Below are positions 52,075-60,692 of a stretch of DNA of 64,000 nucleotides, piece by piece. Each line of letters opens with the position of its first letter. Position 1 is the first letter of the stretch. The DNA lies in assembly GCF_900114565.1 (NCBI RefSeq), contig NZ_FOTM01000015.1:1-64000 (forward strand), written 5' to 3'. The notes under the pieces are model-generated. The model was given only the letters and a program-made list of their open reading frames with translations. It did no database searches and was not told the DNA's origin. The stretch is from Leifsonia sp. CL147 (GTDB taxonomy: Bacteria; Actinomycetota; Actinomycetes; Actinomycetales; Microbacteriaceae). The translations under genes and the position numbers were made by a program.

Positions 52075-54801
52075 GTGCGAGGTGGAGTAGCCAGGTGGAA
52101 GCGAGGACAGTCCTCCCACGGGGTCAAGCAAGCAGTCAACTACGCCTTCAGCGGTGTCTGTGACGCCACCCTCACCGCCAAGACCGCCGACGGTGTCATC
52201 GCCGCCGCTGGCTATGCCGACGCGATGATGACCCGGTACATCGTTGAGAACGGCGCCATCCGTGACGACCTGCTCACCCGGGAACAGCTCAAAGCCTGGG
52301 TTGACGGACTCGACCCGCTCACGGGGGAGCGCCGCGGGCGTGACCTTGAGTTCCCCGTTGCGGATCTGATTCTCGATGCGACGATCAACGCCCCGAAGTC
52401 GTTCTCGATCGCCGCCATGCTCGACCCCGACCTCGCCGCCGCTTATGAAGACCTCCAAGACCGACTCCGCGACCGGATCATCAAGCTCTGGCAGTCCGAG
52501 CTCAACGCCCGCCGCGGCAAGGGCGGAGCCATTCGCGAAGACCTCGCCCGGATCGAAGTCGCCGAACTCCGCCACGAACGCTCCCGGTCCCTGGACCCCC
52601 ACAAGCACCGCCACCTCTGGCTCAACGTCAAAGTCCAAGGCGTCGACGGCAAATGGTCCAACATCGACACTCGCGTCGCGTTGCGGTTCCAGAACGTGAT
52701 CAACGCTGAAGGCGACCTCGCCTCCCGCACCGACCCGGCCTGGATCAATGCTCTCGCAGCTAAAGGGTTCACGCTCAACGACGACGGGGAGATCACCCAG
52801 CTACAGCATCTGGTGCGGCCCCTGTCGAAGCGGTCCGCGCAGATCGAAGCCAACAGGGCCATCCGCACCGCCTGGTGGAAGGAGCAGCACCTTGGCCAAG
52901 AGCCCTCTCACGATGTGATGAGCCAGATTGATCACTGGGCCTGGGCTGTCGGGCGGCCCAACAAACCGGGCGACCTGGACGAAGACGACTGGGCCGCGCT
53001 TGTCCGTGAAGAACTACAGACTGCCGACCCTGCGCTGGGCATGCCGCGTTCTCCTGCGCTGCTGTCCTCTGTCGCCGTCCAGGATCTCGACCTCGAGCTG
53101 CTGGCAGCTAAAGCCGTAGTCGATGCGGACGCGCGATCGACCGGCAGCGGTGGCCGCTTCAGCATCATGGATGTACAGGCCGGCGCCCTCCGCGCGATCG
53201 CCGCCAGCGGTGTTGTCGCCGATCGGGACGAACTCGCGAAGCTTGCCGAAGAAGTCGTGGCGTACTCGCACACGGTGGCCCTCATCTCCGAACTAGACGC
53301 CCCGAAGCACGTCAAACGCCTCATGGCGGTCTCCACCGCCACGCTGAAGGCCGGCCTCGCCCAAAAGGTCGACGCGCTCTCCGCACCCGGACAGATCCTG
53401 GACACGGATCTGATCGACGCGATCGGCCGCGCCATTGAGCCCGATCGGACCCTCGACGCCGCGCAACTCGACGGGGCAGCTGCAATCGCCGGCACCTCGC
53501 GCAACGTGGTAGTGTCCGGGCCGGCCGGCACCGGTAAGACCGCGATGCTGAAAGTTGCCGGAGCCGCTCTCCGGCGACGCGGCCGAAACATGATCATTGT
53601 CGCGCCCACCAAGAAGGCTTCTGCTGTCGCGGGTCGCGAAACTATGAGCGCTTCGTCATCTCTCCACCAACTCCTCTACGACTACGGATGGCGGTGGTCG
53701 ACCGCTGCGTCTGGCGCAACCCAGTGGCAGCGGCTCTCCATCGGCCAGAGTGACCCGAAATCGGGCGGTATCTATCGCGGACCCCGAATTAGCATCAACC
53801 CTGGGGATCGCGTCGTCGTGGATGAAGCCGGCATGCTGGACCTTGAGGCTGCGTCCGCACTGCTTGACGTCGTACGCGCAACCGGTGCCGGCGTGGCGCT
53901 CGTTGGCGATCAGCAACAAGCCCTGCCGGTCGGACACTCGGGTGCCATGGCGTTGTTCTGGCACCGGTCTTCGCGCCGCGTCGAGCTCACGAGTATCCAC
54001 CGATTCAAGGATCCAGCTTGGTCCGAGCTCACGCTTCGGCTTCGCCAGCCCGACAGCGAGGACCAAACACGCGAGGTTGCTGAGGACCTCGTCGGAACCG
54101 GTCATGTCGTGCTGACGGATAGTGATGCCGCAGCGCGCGAAGCGATGGTCAACGGATGGTTCGAGGCCACCCGGCGGCACGAGACGATCGCGCTAGTGAC
54201 GGCGACGCACTCTGAAGCGCAGGAGATCAGCGAAGCAATCCAGCGCCGCCGACTCGAAGTCGGGGCGATCCGCCCTGAGCGAGCATTTTCTGGACAATCG
54301 GGTCAGGCGATCTTCGTCGGCGACGTCGTTCAAACCCGACGCAACGACCGGGTTTCTGACGTCCAGAACCGCCAGAACTGGGTCGTGAAGACCATCGGTG
54401 CGGACCACCTGGTCCTTGCGGCGAGCTCCGACACGACCGATCTGAGGAGGGTCAACCTCGACTACGCCGCGTCGCACATGCACCTCGCCTACGCCACAAC
54501 GGTGTACGGAGTCCAGGGGGAGACGACCGACCGCGCCCTCGTCGGGCCGGGAGTCGACGCCGCAGGACTCTACGTTGGCCTCACTCGCGGGAAGCAGCAC
54601 AACGCCGCCGTACTAGTCGCGCCGACGTCCGAGTCCGCCAAGGCCCAGCTGGTAGAGACCATGCAACGCCAGCCGCTGGAAGAGACGATTGGGAAATCGC
54701 GAGCGGCAGCACGGGCCGAGCTAAAGCGAGCTGCCCAGAACCCAACAGGACCGGTCATCAATACGGCCGCCCGTGGACTAACAGCGGCCGGCCTCAAGTG
54801 A
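52075..54801 (+). CDS. MobF-family conjugative relaxase/helicase
   Basis: The 908-residue protein starts at GTG 52075, behind GGGAGGGAGGTGAG. The N-terminal relaxase domain has LILDATINAPKSFSIAAML and the metal-binding histidines DPHKHRHLWLN (His176, His178, His180). The C-terminal part is a RecD/TraI-like helicase with Walker A GPAGTGKT (about 482-489), Walker B RVVVDEAGML, GDQQQALPVG and the late motif YATTVYGVQGET. It nicks and unwinds DNA for conjugal transfer. No type IV secretion genes are present, so the element is mobilisable at best. Confidence 0.87.
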   Translation: MRGGVARWKRGQSSHGVKQAVNYAFSGVCDATLTAKTADGVIAAAGYADAMMTRYIVENGAIRDDLLTREQLKAWVDGLDPLTGERRGRDLEFPVADLILDATINAPKSFSIAAMLDPDLAAAYEDLQDRLRDRIIKLWQSELNARRGKGGAIREDLARIEVAELRHERSRSLDPHKHRHLWLNVKVQGVDGKWSNIDTRVALRFQNVINAEGDLASRTDPAWINALAAKGFTLNDDGEITQLQHLVRPLSKRSAQIEANRAIRTAWWKEQHLGQEPSHDVMSQIDHWAWAVGRPNKPGDLDEDDWAALVREELQTADPALGMPRSPALLSSVAVQDLDLELLAAKAVVDADARSTGSGGRFSIMDVQAGALRAIAASGVVADRDELAKLAEEVVAYSHTVALISELDAPKHVKRLMAVSTATLKAGLAQKVDALSAPGQILDTDLIDAIGRAIEPDRTLDAAQLDGAAAIAGTSRNVVVSGPAGTGKTAMLKVAGAALRRRGRNMIIVAPTKKASAVAGRETMSASSSLHQLLYDYGWRWSTAASGATQWQRLSIGQSDPKSGGIYRGPRISINPGDRVVVDEAGMLDLEAASALLDVVRATGAGVALVGDQQQALPVGHSGAMALFWHRSSRRVELTSIHRFKDPAWSELTLRLRQPDSEDQTREVAEDLVGTGHVVLTDSDAAAREAMVNGWFEATRRHETIALVTATHSEAQEISEAIQRRRLEVGAIRPERAFSGQSGQAIFVGDVVQTRRNDRVSDVQNRQNWVVKTIGADHLVLAASSDTTDLRRVNLDYAASHMHLAYATTVYGVQGETTDRALVGPGVDAAGLYVGLTRGKQHNAAVLVAPTSESAKAQLVETMQRQPLEETIGKSRAAARAELKRAAQNPTGPVINTAARGLTAAGLK

Positions 54802-54815
54802 TCGATCCGAAGTGG

Positions 54816-55226
54816 CTAACTGGCCAAACCCCTTGCGCGCCAATCGCGGCCGACCAAGTTGACTCCATCCAGAGTCCCACCCTCAGGATCGAAACCGAAG
54901 ATTGCCATGCCGAGGTGATCAGCTCTATCGACCGCATGCGGGAGAGCGCCGTGGCGAATGAAGATCAGCCCCCGGCGCCCATCTGCTGCGACAGTCCTCC
55001 CAGCTCGTTCGACGACGTCGAGTCCGAGGTTCCCTCGCTTGTTCTCGACCCAACCGAGATAGCCAGACGAATACACGGCGCAGATCTGGCGCGATTCACC
55101 CGTTGCCACGACAGCGTCCGAAGCACCGAGGTAGCGCATCCACTCCCGGCAAAGCTCCACGGCCTCGTCGTCGGTCGCTCCTCGCGGCCTTGGTTCAGGT
55201 GTCTCTCTCACACATCCAGAGTGCAC
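54816..55226 (-). CDS. Mrr-like restriction endonuclease-fold protein
   Basis: The 136-residue protein contains AVELCREWMRYLGASDAVVATGESRQICAVYSSGYLGWVENKRGNLGLDVVERAGRTVAADGRRGLIFIRHGALPHAVDRADHLGMAIFGFD. The order short acidic helix, strand, Glu-x-Lys (GWVENKRGN) and the second strand with helix matches small Mrr-type PD-(D/E)XK proteins that occur beside mobile elements in actinobacteria. An overlapping plus-strand frame of 166 codons is low-complexity and unlikely. It is tail-to-tail with the relaxase gene. Confidence 0.65.
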   Translation of the reverse strand: MHSGCVRETPEPRPRGATDDEAVELCREWMRYLGASDAVVATGESRQICAVYSSGYLGWVENKRGNLGLDVVERAGRTVAADGRRGLIFIRHGALPHAVDRADHLGMAIFGFDPEGGTLDGVNLVGRDWRARGLAS

Positions 55227-55307
55227 CCATCCTCAGATGCTCGGCGACCCGCATCAAGACCGCCCACGCGCGCCACCCTCGTCGGTGGCAAGAGTTAAGT
55301 TCTGCAA

Positions 55308-56471
55308 GTGGGAAGCATCGACGCTTACGAGTCGGCCAAGGGCCGGCGCTATCGTGTGCGCTGGCGCGACCCCGAGCATCAACAGCGCGAGAAGCGAGGG
55401 TTCCGCACAAAGCGTGAAGCGGAGCTCTATAACGCGACGGTCGAAGTAGCGATGATGAAGGGGACCTACTTCGAGGCGTCTCAATCCAAGATCACTGTCG
55501 GTGAGCTTGCCGAGGAATGGCTCGCCAACAAGGAGCAGGCCCTCAAACCCTCCAGCTTCTCCCCCATCCGCATCGCGTGGCGCGTCTATGTCGAGCCGCG
55601 TTGGGCCGCGACACCGATCGGCGCGATTCGCCCCTCCGCGGTGGAGAAGTGGATCCGAGAACTGAGCCAGGGCAAAGCCGTCACAGTGCGAGTCCGCGTA
55701 GGCAACGCCGGTAAGCCACGATCAGCTGGAGTCGTCCTTCGGGCCGTTGGGATCCTCGCCGGGATCCTCGATGTTGCGGTACGTGATGGCAGGATTCCGG
55801 CGAACCCGGCTCGGGGTGCGAGCAACCTTCCACGCAAGGGAACCAAGAAGCGTCGCCGGTACCTCACCAACGAGGAGGTCTTCCGCTTCGCACGAGCGGT
55901 GCCCGATGACAAGCGCAGCGTCCTCGTGTTGACACTGGCCTACACCGGCATCCGCTGGGGCGAAGCTGTCGCGCTCACCGTGAACGACATCGACCTCGAC
56001 CGTTGCCGTCTCGCCATCCATCAGACTGCGACAGAAGTGGACGGGCTCATCCATGTCGGACCGCCAAAAAGTTGGGAGGCTCGGTCCGTACCCTTCCCGG
56101 CGTTTCTGGCGCCTCGCCTCGAGGCGCTCATCGCTGGGAAGAAGGGGACCGAGCTCGTGTTCCCCGCCCGCGCCGGAGGATACCTTGCTCGACCAGACAC
56201 CGCCTGGAACCGGCAATCCTGGTGGCTAACCGCTTTGCGCGATGCGGGGCTTGAGCACATGACCCCACACGACCTCAAGCACACTGCCGCCAGCCTGGCC
56301 GTGAGTGCCGGCGCCAACGTCAAAGCCCTTCAGCGAATGCTCGGGCATAAATCGGCCGCGATGACACTGGATACCTACGCGGATCTCTTCGAAGATGACC
56401 TTGGCTCGGTGGCCGACCGACTCAACGAGAGGGTTCTTGCGGAGAGCGGAGGAAGCCTGTGGACCAACTGA
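55308..56471 (+). CDS. int: Tyrosine site-specific integrase
   Basis: The 387-residue protein starts at GTG 55308. It has an N-terminal Arm-binding domain (KGRRYRVRWRDPEHQQREKRGFRTKREAELY), a core-binding SAM-like domain (about 62-170), and a catalytic domain with Arg216 (TGIRWGEA), His321 and Lys324 in PHDLKHTAASL, His347 (MLGHKSAAMT) and Tyr357 (DTYADLF). The second catalytic Arg of the R-H-R-H-Y set is Lys here. It probably integrated the surrounding element, possibly at the tRNA whose 3' fragment is at 43505. Confidence 0.92.
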   Translation: MGSIDAYESAKGRRYRVRWRDPEHQQREKRGFRTKREAELYNATVEVAMMKGTYFEASQSKITVGELAEEWLANKEQALKPSSFSPIRIAWRVYVEPRWAATPIGAIRPSAVEKWIRELSQGKAVTVRVRVGNAGKPRSAGVVLRAVGILAGILDVAVRDGRIPANPARGASNLPRKGTKKRRRYLTNEEVFRFARAVPDDKRSVLVLTLAYTGIRWGEAVALTVNDIDLDRCRLAIHQTATEVDGLIHVGPPKSWEARSVPFPAFLAPRLEALIAGKKGTELVFPARAGGYLARPDTAWNRQSWWLTALRDAGLEHMTPHDLKHTAASLAVSAGANVKALQRMLGHKSAAMTLDTYADLFEDDLGSVADRLNERVLAESGGSLWTN

Positions 56472-56492
56472 ACCTTGGTGGGGCCGAGCCGA

Positions 56493-56512
56493 CTATACTG
56501 GATTGAGTATAG
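56493..56512 (+). promoter_or_regulatory. Antitoxin promoter/operator, copy 2
   Basis: CTATACT-GGATTG-AGTATAG is a 20-base inverted repeat containing a TATACT -10 box, 20 bases before the second antitoxin gene. It matches the site at 33951-33968, with slightly longer arms. Confidence 0.7.
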
Positions 56513-56531
56513 TCGCTAGGAGGTGATCGGC

Positions 56532-57107
56532 ATGGCATTCGCGGATCTCATTCACGCTGCGCGTGCGGTGTCCGGATATAGTCAGGCGGAGATCGCCGAC
56601 CGGGCGGACACGTACCAACCGATCGTCTCTGCCGTGGAACGCGGCAAGAGAGACACCGGGGTCGCCTCCGCAGCGCACCTCGCGCGCGCTGCCGAGCACC
56701 GCCTCCTGCTCATACCAACTACACATCCGAGCGCTGTCGAAACGGCGGCGAGAATCGCGGACTCCCTGAAGGAAGGCAGCAGAGACGGCGCATTCCGGGC
56801 GCTTCTCGACCTCTCCGATGGGCTAGCCAAGGAAGCTCCCTTGGTCGTCGCCGCCCTCGTCGTCGCCGAGCCACGAAGCACTGGCAGCCGAGAGTGGGAC
56901 GCTGCGTTGTCCGGAACTGTTGCGTACCAACTTCGCCAAGCGGGCCTCCCTGCTGCTAGATGGACGAAGCAAGCGGTTACCGATGACCGTGACCTGCGAG
57001 CCCCGCACCTGCACCCTCTGGATGATGCGCCAGACGTCTCCCGCGTTCCGCCCGAGTTCCTGGAGCGCGGCATCCTGATCGAGGAGGGAACGCTGGCAAG
57101 TGTCTGA
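56532..57107 (+). CDS. Xre-family antitoxin/regulator, copy 2
   Basis: The 191-residue protein is nearly identical to the copy at 33989 (about 16 substitutions) with an intact helix-turn-helix (AEIADRADTYQPIVSAVERGKRDTG) and the same C-terminal GILIEEGTLASV. The promoter, operator and ribosome site (AGGAGGTGA) are conserved. The stop overlaps the start of the broken toxin gene. Because its partner is frameshifted, it may act as an orphan antitoxin that also binds the operator of copy 1. Confidence 0.82.
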   Translation: MAFADLIHAARAVSGYSQAEIADRADTYQPIVSAVERGKRDTGVASAAHLARAAEHRLLLIPTTHPSAVETAARIADSLKEGSRDGAFRALLDLSDGLAKEAPLVVAALVVAEPRSTGSREWDAALSGTVAYQLRQAGLPAARWTKQAVTDDRDLRAPHLHPLDDAPDVSRVPPEFLERGILIEEGTLASV

Positions 57108-57700
57108 TCAAACTCCGGGGCTCGACCGCGAGTCACTCATTGCCGGACTGAACGATCTCATCCAGCGAATACGGGCCGCGGAGATCGGGCCCGCTCGAAT
57201 AAGTATCGTCGGCGGCGCCGCTCTCGCGCTCTCCCACGTGGACCGCCGACGGGACGGTCGACGTCGACGCGCGATTAGAACCACACGACGCACTCGTTCG
57301 TATCGCAGAGCGGGTAGCGGTCGAGCGGGATTGGCCTGCAGACTGGCTAAACTCGAACGCCTCTCAGCTCTTCCCTGACTGGGGCAAGTCCGTGGACTGG
57401 CGACCGCTCTACGACCGCGACGGCATCAGGGTAGAGGTAGCGCCGGCGGATGCGCTCCTCGCCATGAAACTCCGCGCCGCGATGAGCCGGCCCGGACGCG
57501 ACACCGCCGACATCGTCAGCCTAGTCGCAGAGCTTGACATCGAAAGCGCCCACGACGCCGAATCTATCTTCTCGGCCTACTATCCTGGCGACGCGCTGAA
57601 CGACCGTGTCTACGCACTCGTGGAACGTGCCGTGGCGCACCGCGCAGAATTCCAAGGCACGACCCTTCCCGAACCGAAGTTGGATTCAAAGGCACCGTGA
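57100..57700 (+). pseudogene. AbiEii-like nucleotidyltransferase, frameshifted copy
   Basis: The gene matches the toxin at 34557 throughout, but one extra base near 57248-57254 (GACCGCCGACGGGACGG against GACCGCCGCCGAACGG in copy 1) shifts the frame just before the DxD metal site. Translation from GTG 57100 then runs into an Arg-rich missense tail. The remainder of the correct reading (SVDWRPLYDRDGIRVEVAPADALLAMKLRAAMSRPGRDTADI) continues intact in the next frame to the stop at 57700. A recent single inactivating event is likely. Confidence 0.87.
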
Positions 57701-57777
57701 CTCTTGGCGGTCTCGCGACCGTGCCGCTCCAAACGGACGGAAAGGTCGGCGCGAGCGGAACTCCGACCAACGGCCCG

Positions 57778-57816
57778 CTAGCGCTCCGCCAGATCTCGCG
57801 AGAGCTCCTGAAGGAC
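57778..57816 (-). pseudogene. jetD 3'-terminal remnant
   Basis: Thirty-nine bases on the minus strand encode VLQELSRDLAER and a stop. The end of the intact JetD is VLQELLEDLEER and a stop. The remnant lies 77 bases from the toxin stop, against 74 in copy 1, and is also convergent. This shows that a second toxin-antitoxin/Wadjet II junction once existed here. The rest of that jetD has been replaced by the TPR fragment. Confidence 0.7.
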
Positions 57817-57843
57817 CATCGAATTCGAACAACCGCTGCTCAG

Positions 57844-58056
57844 CTGCGCACCCTCGGGCCCGACCATCCCGACACCCCTGACACCCGCAACAACCTCGCC
57901 CACCGGCAAGGCCAGGCGGGAGACCTGGTCGGCGCCATCACCCAATTCGAGCACCTTCTGGCCGACCGACTGCGTGTTCTTGGACCCGACCACCCCGACA
58001 CCCTGAGCACCCGCAGCAACCTCGCTTACTGGCGCGCCCGTGTGGGCGAGGTCGCC
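57844..58056 (+). pseudogene. Tetratricopeptide-repeat protein fragment
   Basis: Two TPR units of the NB-ARC/kinesin-light-chain type (LRTLGPDHPDTPDTRNNLAHRQGQAGDLVGAITQFEHLLADRL and RVLGPDHPDTLSTRSNLAYWRARVGE) stand alone between the jetD remnant and a lipoprotein gene. Full-length relatives are large actinobacterial ATPases with many such repeats. Neither end has a plausible start or a natural end, so it is a leftover from rearrangement at the island edge. Confidence 0.7.
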
Positions 58057-58062
58057 GTGGGC

Positions 58063-58734
58063 TTACTTGTTCTTTGCGAGCGAGTCGATATGGTTGAGCA
58101 CGTGCTTGGTCGTCAGAGTGCCGATCGCGGCTCCGTCGGAGTTGGAGTTATTGACGATGGTGACGAGGTCTCCGCGCTGCCCGACGCTGTCGTAGGTCGG
58201 ATCGCTGTCAGGTGACAGCTGTGTCGTCCACCCGAGAGCGCCGTGTACACCTGGCTTGACCTCGGTGAAAGTTCCGGTGCCTTCGTTCTTCGAGCAGGAC
58301 GCGATCATTTTCGTCACCGAAGCTATGACCTTGTCGGCTTCGGAGACGGACTTTGCGCGGAACAAAACCACTTGCTCGTCCCTGCCGTCGTACCCGACCT
58401 CCTGTAGCGCACCCGACTTGAATGTGCCCGCGCTGATAAGACTGCCGTTCAGCAGCCTCGCGCATTCGGCACCCAACGCGGAGGCGGCCCGGTCGAGCTG
58501 GCTGGCGTCCGGTGTTGCGGCTGCCGTCGGTACCGGCTCCGGCTCTGTTCGAACGGACCAGCTAACCCCGTGGTTGTAGGCGGCGTACTCCGCTGTCGTG
58601 GGAAGGATCTTCTCCAGTGGGGTGTGAGGCAATACTGACTTCGAGGCGGAAGCTGGTGCCACGGCGGAGCAGCCGGCGAGGCTGAGCAACGCGGCGAATG
58701 CGACGATGTAGAAGGTGCGTTTACGAGCTGGCAT
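58063..58734 (-). CDS. Lipoprotein of unknown function
   Basis: The 223-residue protein starts at ATG 58734 with GAAAGGACC upstream. It has lipobox LAGC after a signal peptide (TFYIVAFAALLSLAGC). The mature domain resembles sensor or PknH-like extracellular domains (ECARLLNGSLISAGTFKSGALQEVGYDGRDEQVVLFRAKSVSEADKVIASVTKMIASCSK), with two Cys that may form a disulfide. It is the last gene of the minus-strand envelope cluster. Confidence 0.72.
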   Translation of the reverse strand: MPARKRTFYIVAFAALLSLAGCSAVAPASASKSVLPHTPLEKILPTTAEYAAYNHGVSWSVRTEPEPVPTAAATPDASQLDRAASALGAECARLLNGSLISAGTFKSGALQEVGYDGRDEQVVLFRAKSVSEADKVIASVTKMIASCSKNEGTGTFTEVKPGVHGALGWTTQLSPDSDPTYDSVGQRGDLVTIVNNSNSDGAAIGTLTTKHVLNHIDSLAKNK

Positions 58735-58820
58735 GACGGTCCTTTCGAGTCGGCGGACGGCGTTCACAGGCTCGGGAGAGGAAGCATCAGCTCCCGCTCC
58801 CCCAAAGGGCTCGCGCGGGG

Positions 58821-59915
58821 TTAGCGCCAGCCGGCGAGGACGGTGGTGTCGTCGATGCCGGTGGTTGTGTTGACGATCTGGGGTTGCCCACCCGCGAGGG
58901 GGACGGTGTAGAGGTGGCTGCCGTCGGCGGCGTGGGCGATGAAGGCGACGGTTTGTTTGTCGGGACTGATGACCGGTGATCGGACGGTGAAGCCGCTGAC
59001 TTGTGGGGTGACGGCGCGGCCGTCGGAGCCCCAGTCCATGACGTTGATCTGGGCTTGCGGGAGCACGGTCGTGTCTGCCCAGATCTGTGCCGCGTCCTGG
59101 TCGACGCCGAGCCATGTCCCTGCGTCTACCCAGCTTTCGGCGCGGATTGATCCGACCCCTGGTGTGACGTTCTCTTCGTAGTGGTAGCCGCCTGGGTCTC
59201 GCGGTGTGATGGTCCCGTTTGGGGAGACCCAGTACCAGTACGGAGCACCGTCGCCGGTCTGGGGGACGTTGACGGGGGTCGGCTGGGTGGTGCCTGGGGC
59301 GGCGACGAAGAGTTTCCCGGCGCCGGTGTCCATACCGGAACCGGTGTACTGGGAGACGTAGAACGCGTCACCTGGTCCGAACATCGGGTTCCGGTACCCG
59401 GGGACGTTCGCGAACTGCCCTTGCTGGTAGAGGGAGCCGGTGACGTTGGTGAACTGGCCGTTGCTGTCGATCCATCCGGCGTTCATCAGCTTGGTGGCCG
59501 GGTCTGTTGTCGTGGCGACGACGCGGGTGAAGTCGTGGGAGAACATTGCGGCGACGACGTCTGGTGTCGGGTTCTCAGTCCGGACGAGGTCGGTGGACAC
59601 CTGGGGGCCGGTGCCGTCGGTGACGGATCGGAAGCTGGCGTAGCTGCTGGTGGTGCCGGTGCTCGGGTCGATGGTGTTCACTTCGAGCGTCACCGCGCCG
59701 ATGGTGGTGGTTGCTCCCATCACGGCGATGATCCCGCTGAGCTGCGGTTGCGTCGGTGTGGGTGTCGGCGCTGGAGCGTCCTGGGCAGCCGGCGGGTCGC
59801 TTGCGACGATTTTCGAGCTGGTGCCGTCGCCGGTTCGGTTGTTGACGCATCCGGCGAGGGCGACAGTCAGTGCCGCGGCCACGACTGCAGCTCTAAGCGC
59901 GACGTTAGATCTCAT
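58821..59915 (-). CDS. Beta-propeller lipoprotein
   Basis: The 364-residue protein has a lipobox LAGC, a Pro/Thr linker (APAPTPTPTQPQ), then a beta-rich domain ending with a WD40-like PD40 blade (SPVISPDKQTVAFIAHAADGSHLYTVPLAGGQPQIV). The first part has TolB-like spacing but few clear repeats. It is exposed on the outer face of the membrane. It lies 86 bases upstream of the previous lipoprotein gene in transcript order. The function is unknown. Confidence 0.7.
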   Translation of the reverse strand: MRSNVALRAAVVAAALTVALAGCVNNRTGDGTSSKIVASDPPAAQDAPAPTPTPTQPQLSGIIAVMGATTTIGAVTLEVNTIDPSTGTTSSYASFRSVTDGTGPQVSTDLVRTENPTPDVVAAMFSHDFTRVVATTTDPATKLMNAGWIDSNGQFTNVTGSLYQQGQFANVPGYRNPMFGPGDAFYVSQYTGSGMDTGAGKLFVAAPGTTQPTPVNVPQTGDGAPYWYWVSPNGTITPRDPGGYHYEENVTPGVGSIRAESWVDAGTWLGVDQDAAQIWADTTVLPQAQINVMDWGSDGRAVTPQVSGFTVRSPVISPDKQTVAFIAHAADGSHLYTVPLAGGQPQIVNTTTGIDDTTVLAGWR

Positions 59916-60160
59916 GGTGTTGTCCCCCCTGCGCGAAACCGGTGGCGGACGATAGCCCCGTTGCTGAGTCTGTGTCCTGTATTAGCACCGCAACCGCCGG
60001 CACTGCAGCTGCAACGGCTGCTGCCTGTCCGCGCGTCTTTCGATTCATGAACGTCCAATCTTCATCACTAGTTGCCGGATTGTTCCGTCTGCTTCGACGA
60101 CCGACGAGTGCGGTGGCACGGCAATGGGCACGGGAGTCGATAGCCGTATGGTCGGGACCG

Positions 60161-60637
60161 TCAGAACGGAGGGTGTTTGATCGCCCCGAGGACGTGGAAC
60201 AGGATCCCGAGGGGGACGCAGAGGATGATCGCGATCGCGACCGTGCAGGTGCAGACGATCCCGAGAACTAGCGCCGTCTTCGCCAACCGGCGAACATCTC
60301 CGCTGGTTCCGCCGAGCGCTCTGGCGGCGACGACGATAGTGATGATGCCGAACACGGTCGCGATCGGTGCGAACAGGAGGAGCCCGACGAGCAGCATCCC
60401 GAATAGGGCGGTAAACCCGGCCCCGACGATGCTGAACACGGTTCCGGCGATACAGAACCACAGCCCGGTCTGGCTGAGCTTGATCGCGAGTTCCGCCCCA
60501 CGCTGACCCTCCGGTGTGGTCGTCACGGCGGCGCCGCGGGGACGGCGCGCGTCCGACCAGGACTCCCCCGCCCACCATCGTTCGGAGGTTGGGTCGTCAA
60601 CGTCCGGGTACCACCCGGGCGGGACCGTCTGGTTCAT
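60161..60637 (-). CDS. DUF2510 membrane protein
   Basis: The 158-residue protein starts at ATG 60637 with AGAGGAG upstream. DUF2510 is at the N-terminus (PPGWYPDVDDPTSERWWAGESWSDAR), followed by three or four transmembrane helices (LWFCIAGTVFSIVGAGFTALFGMLLVGLLLF and TALVLGIVCTCTVAIAIILCVPLGILF). It follows the large propeller protein by 55 bases. The 245-base gap to the lipoprotein downstream in transcription shows no further gene. Confidence 0.75.
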   Translation of the reverse strand: MNQTVPPGWYPDVDDPTSERWWAGESWSDARRPRGAAVTTTPEGQRGAELAIKLSQTGLWFCIAGTVFSIVGAGFTALFGMLLVGLLLFAPIATVFGIITIVVAARALGGTSGDVRRLAKTALVLGIVCTCTVAIAIILCVPLGILFHVLGAIKHPPF

Positions 60638-60692
60638 CCTTTTCTCCTCTTGCCTCGGTGCGGCCCTCTTCACGCCCGGCCGCTATCCCTGC

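Noticed and set aside
54798-55298. 166-codon plus-strand frame after the relaxase
   Set aside because: It starts in the relaxase stop and is low-complexity. The minus-strand frame in the same place has a nuclease-like fold pattern and is preferred.
56472-57107. Second toxin-antitoxin copy as an assembly duplicate
   Set aside because: About 16 residue changes, a frameshift and a different downstream flank show it is a separate copy, not a repeated contig end.
33951-57816. Prophage
   Set aside because: There are an integrase and att-like traces but no capsid, portal, terminase or tail genes in the region.
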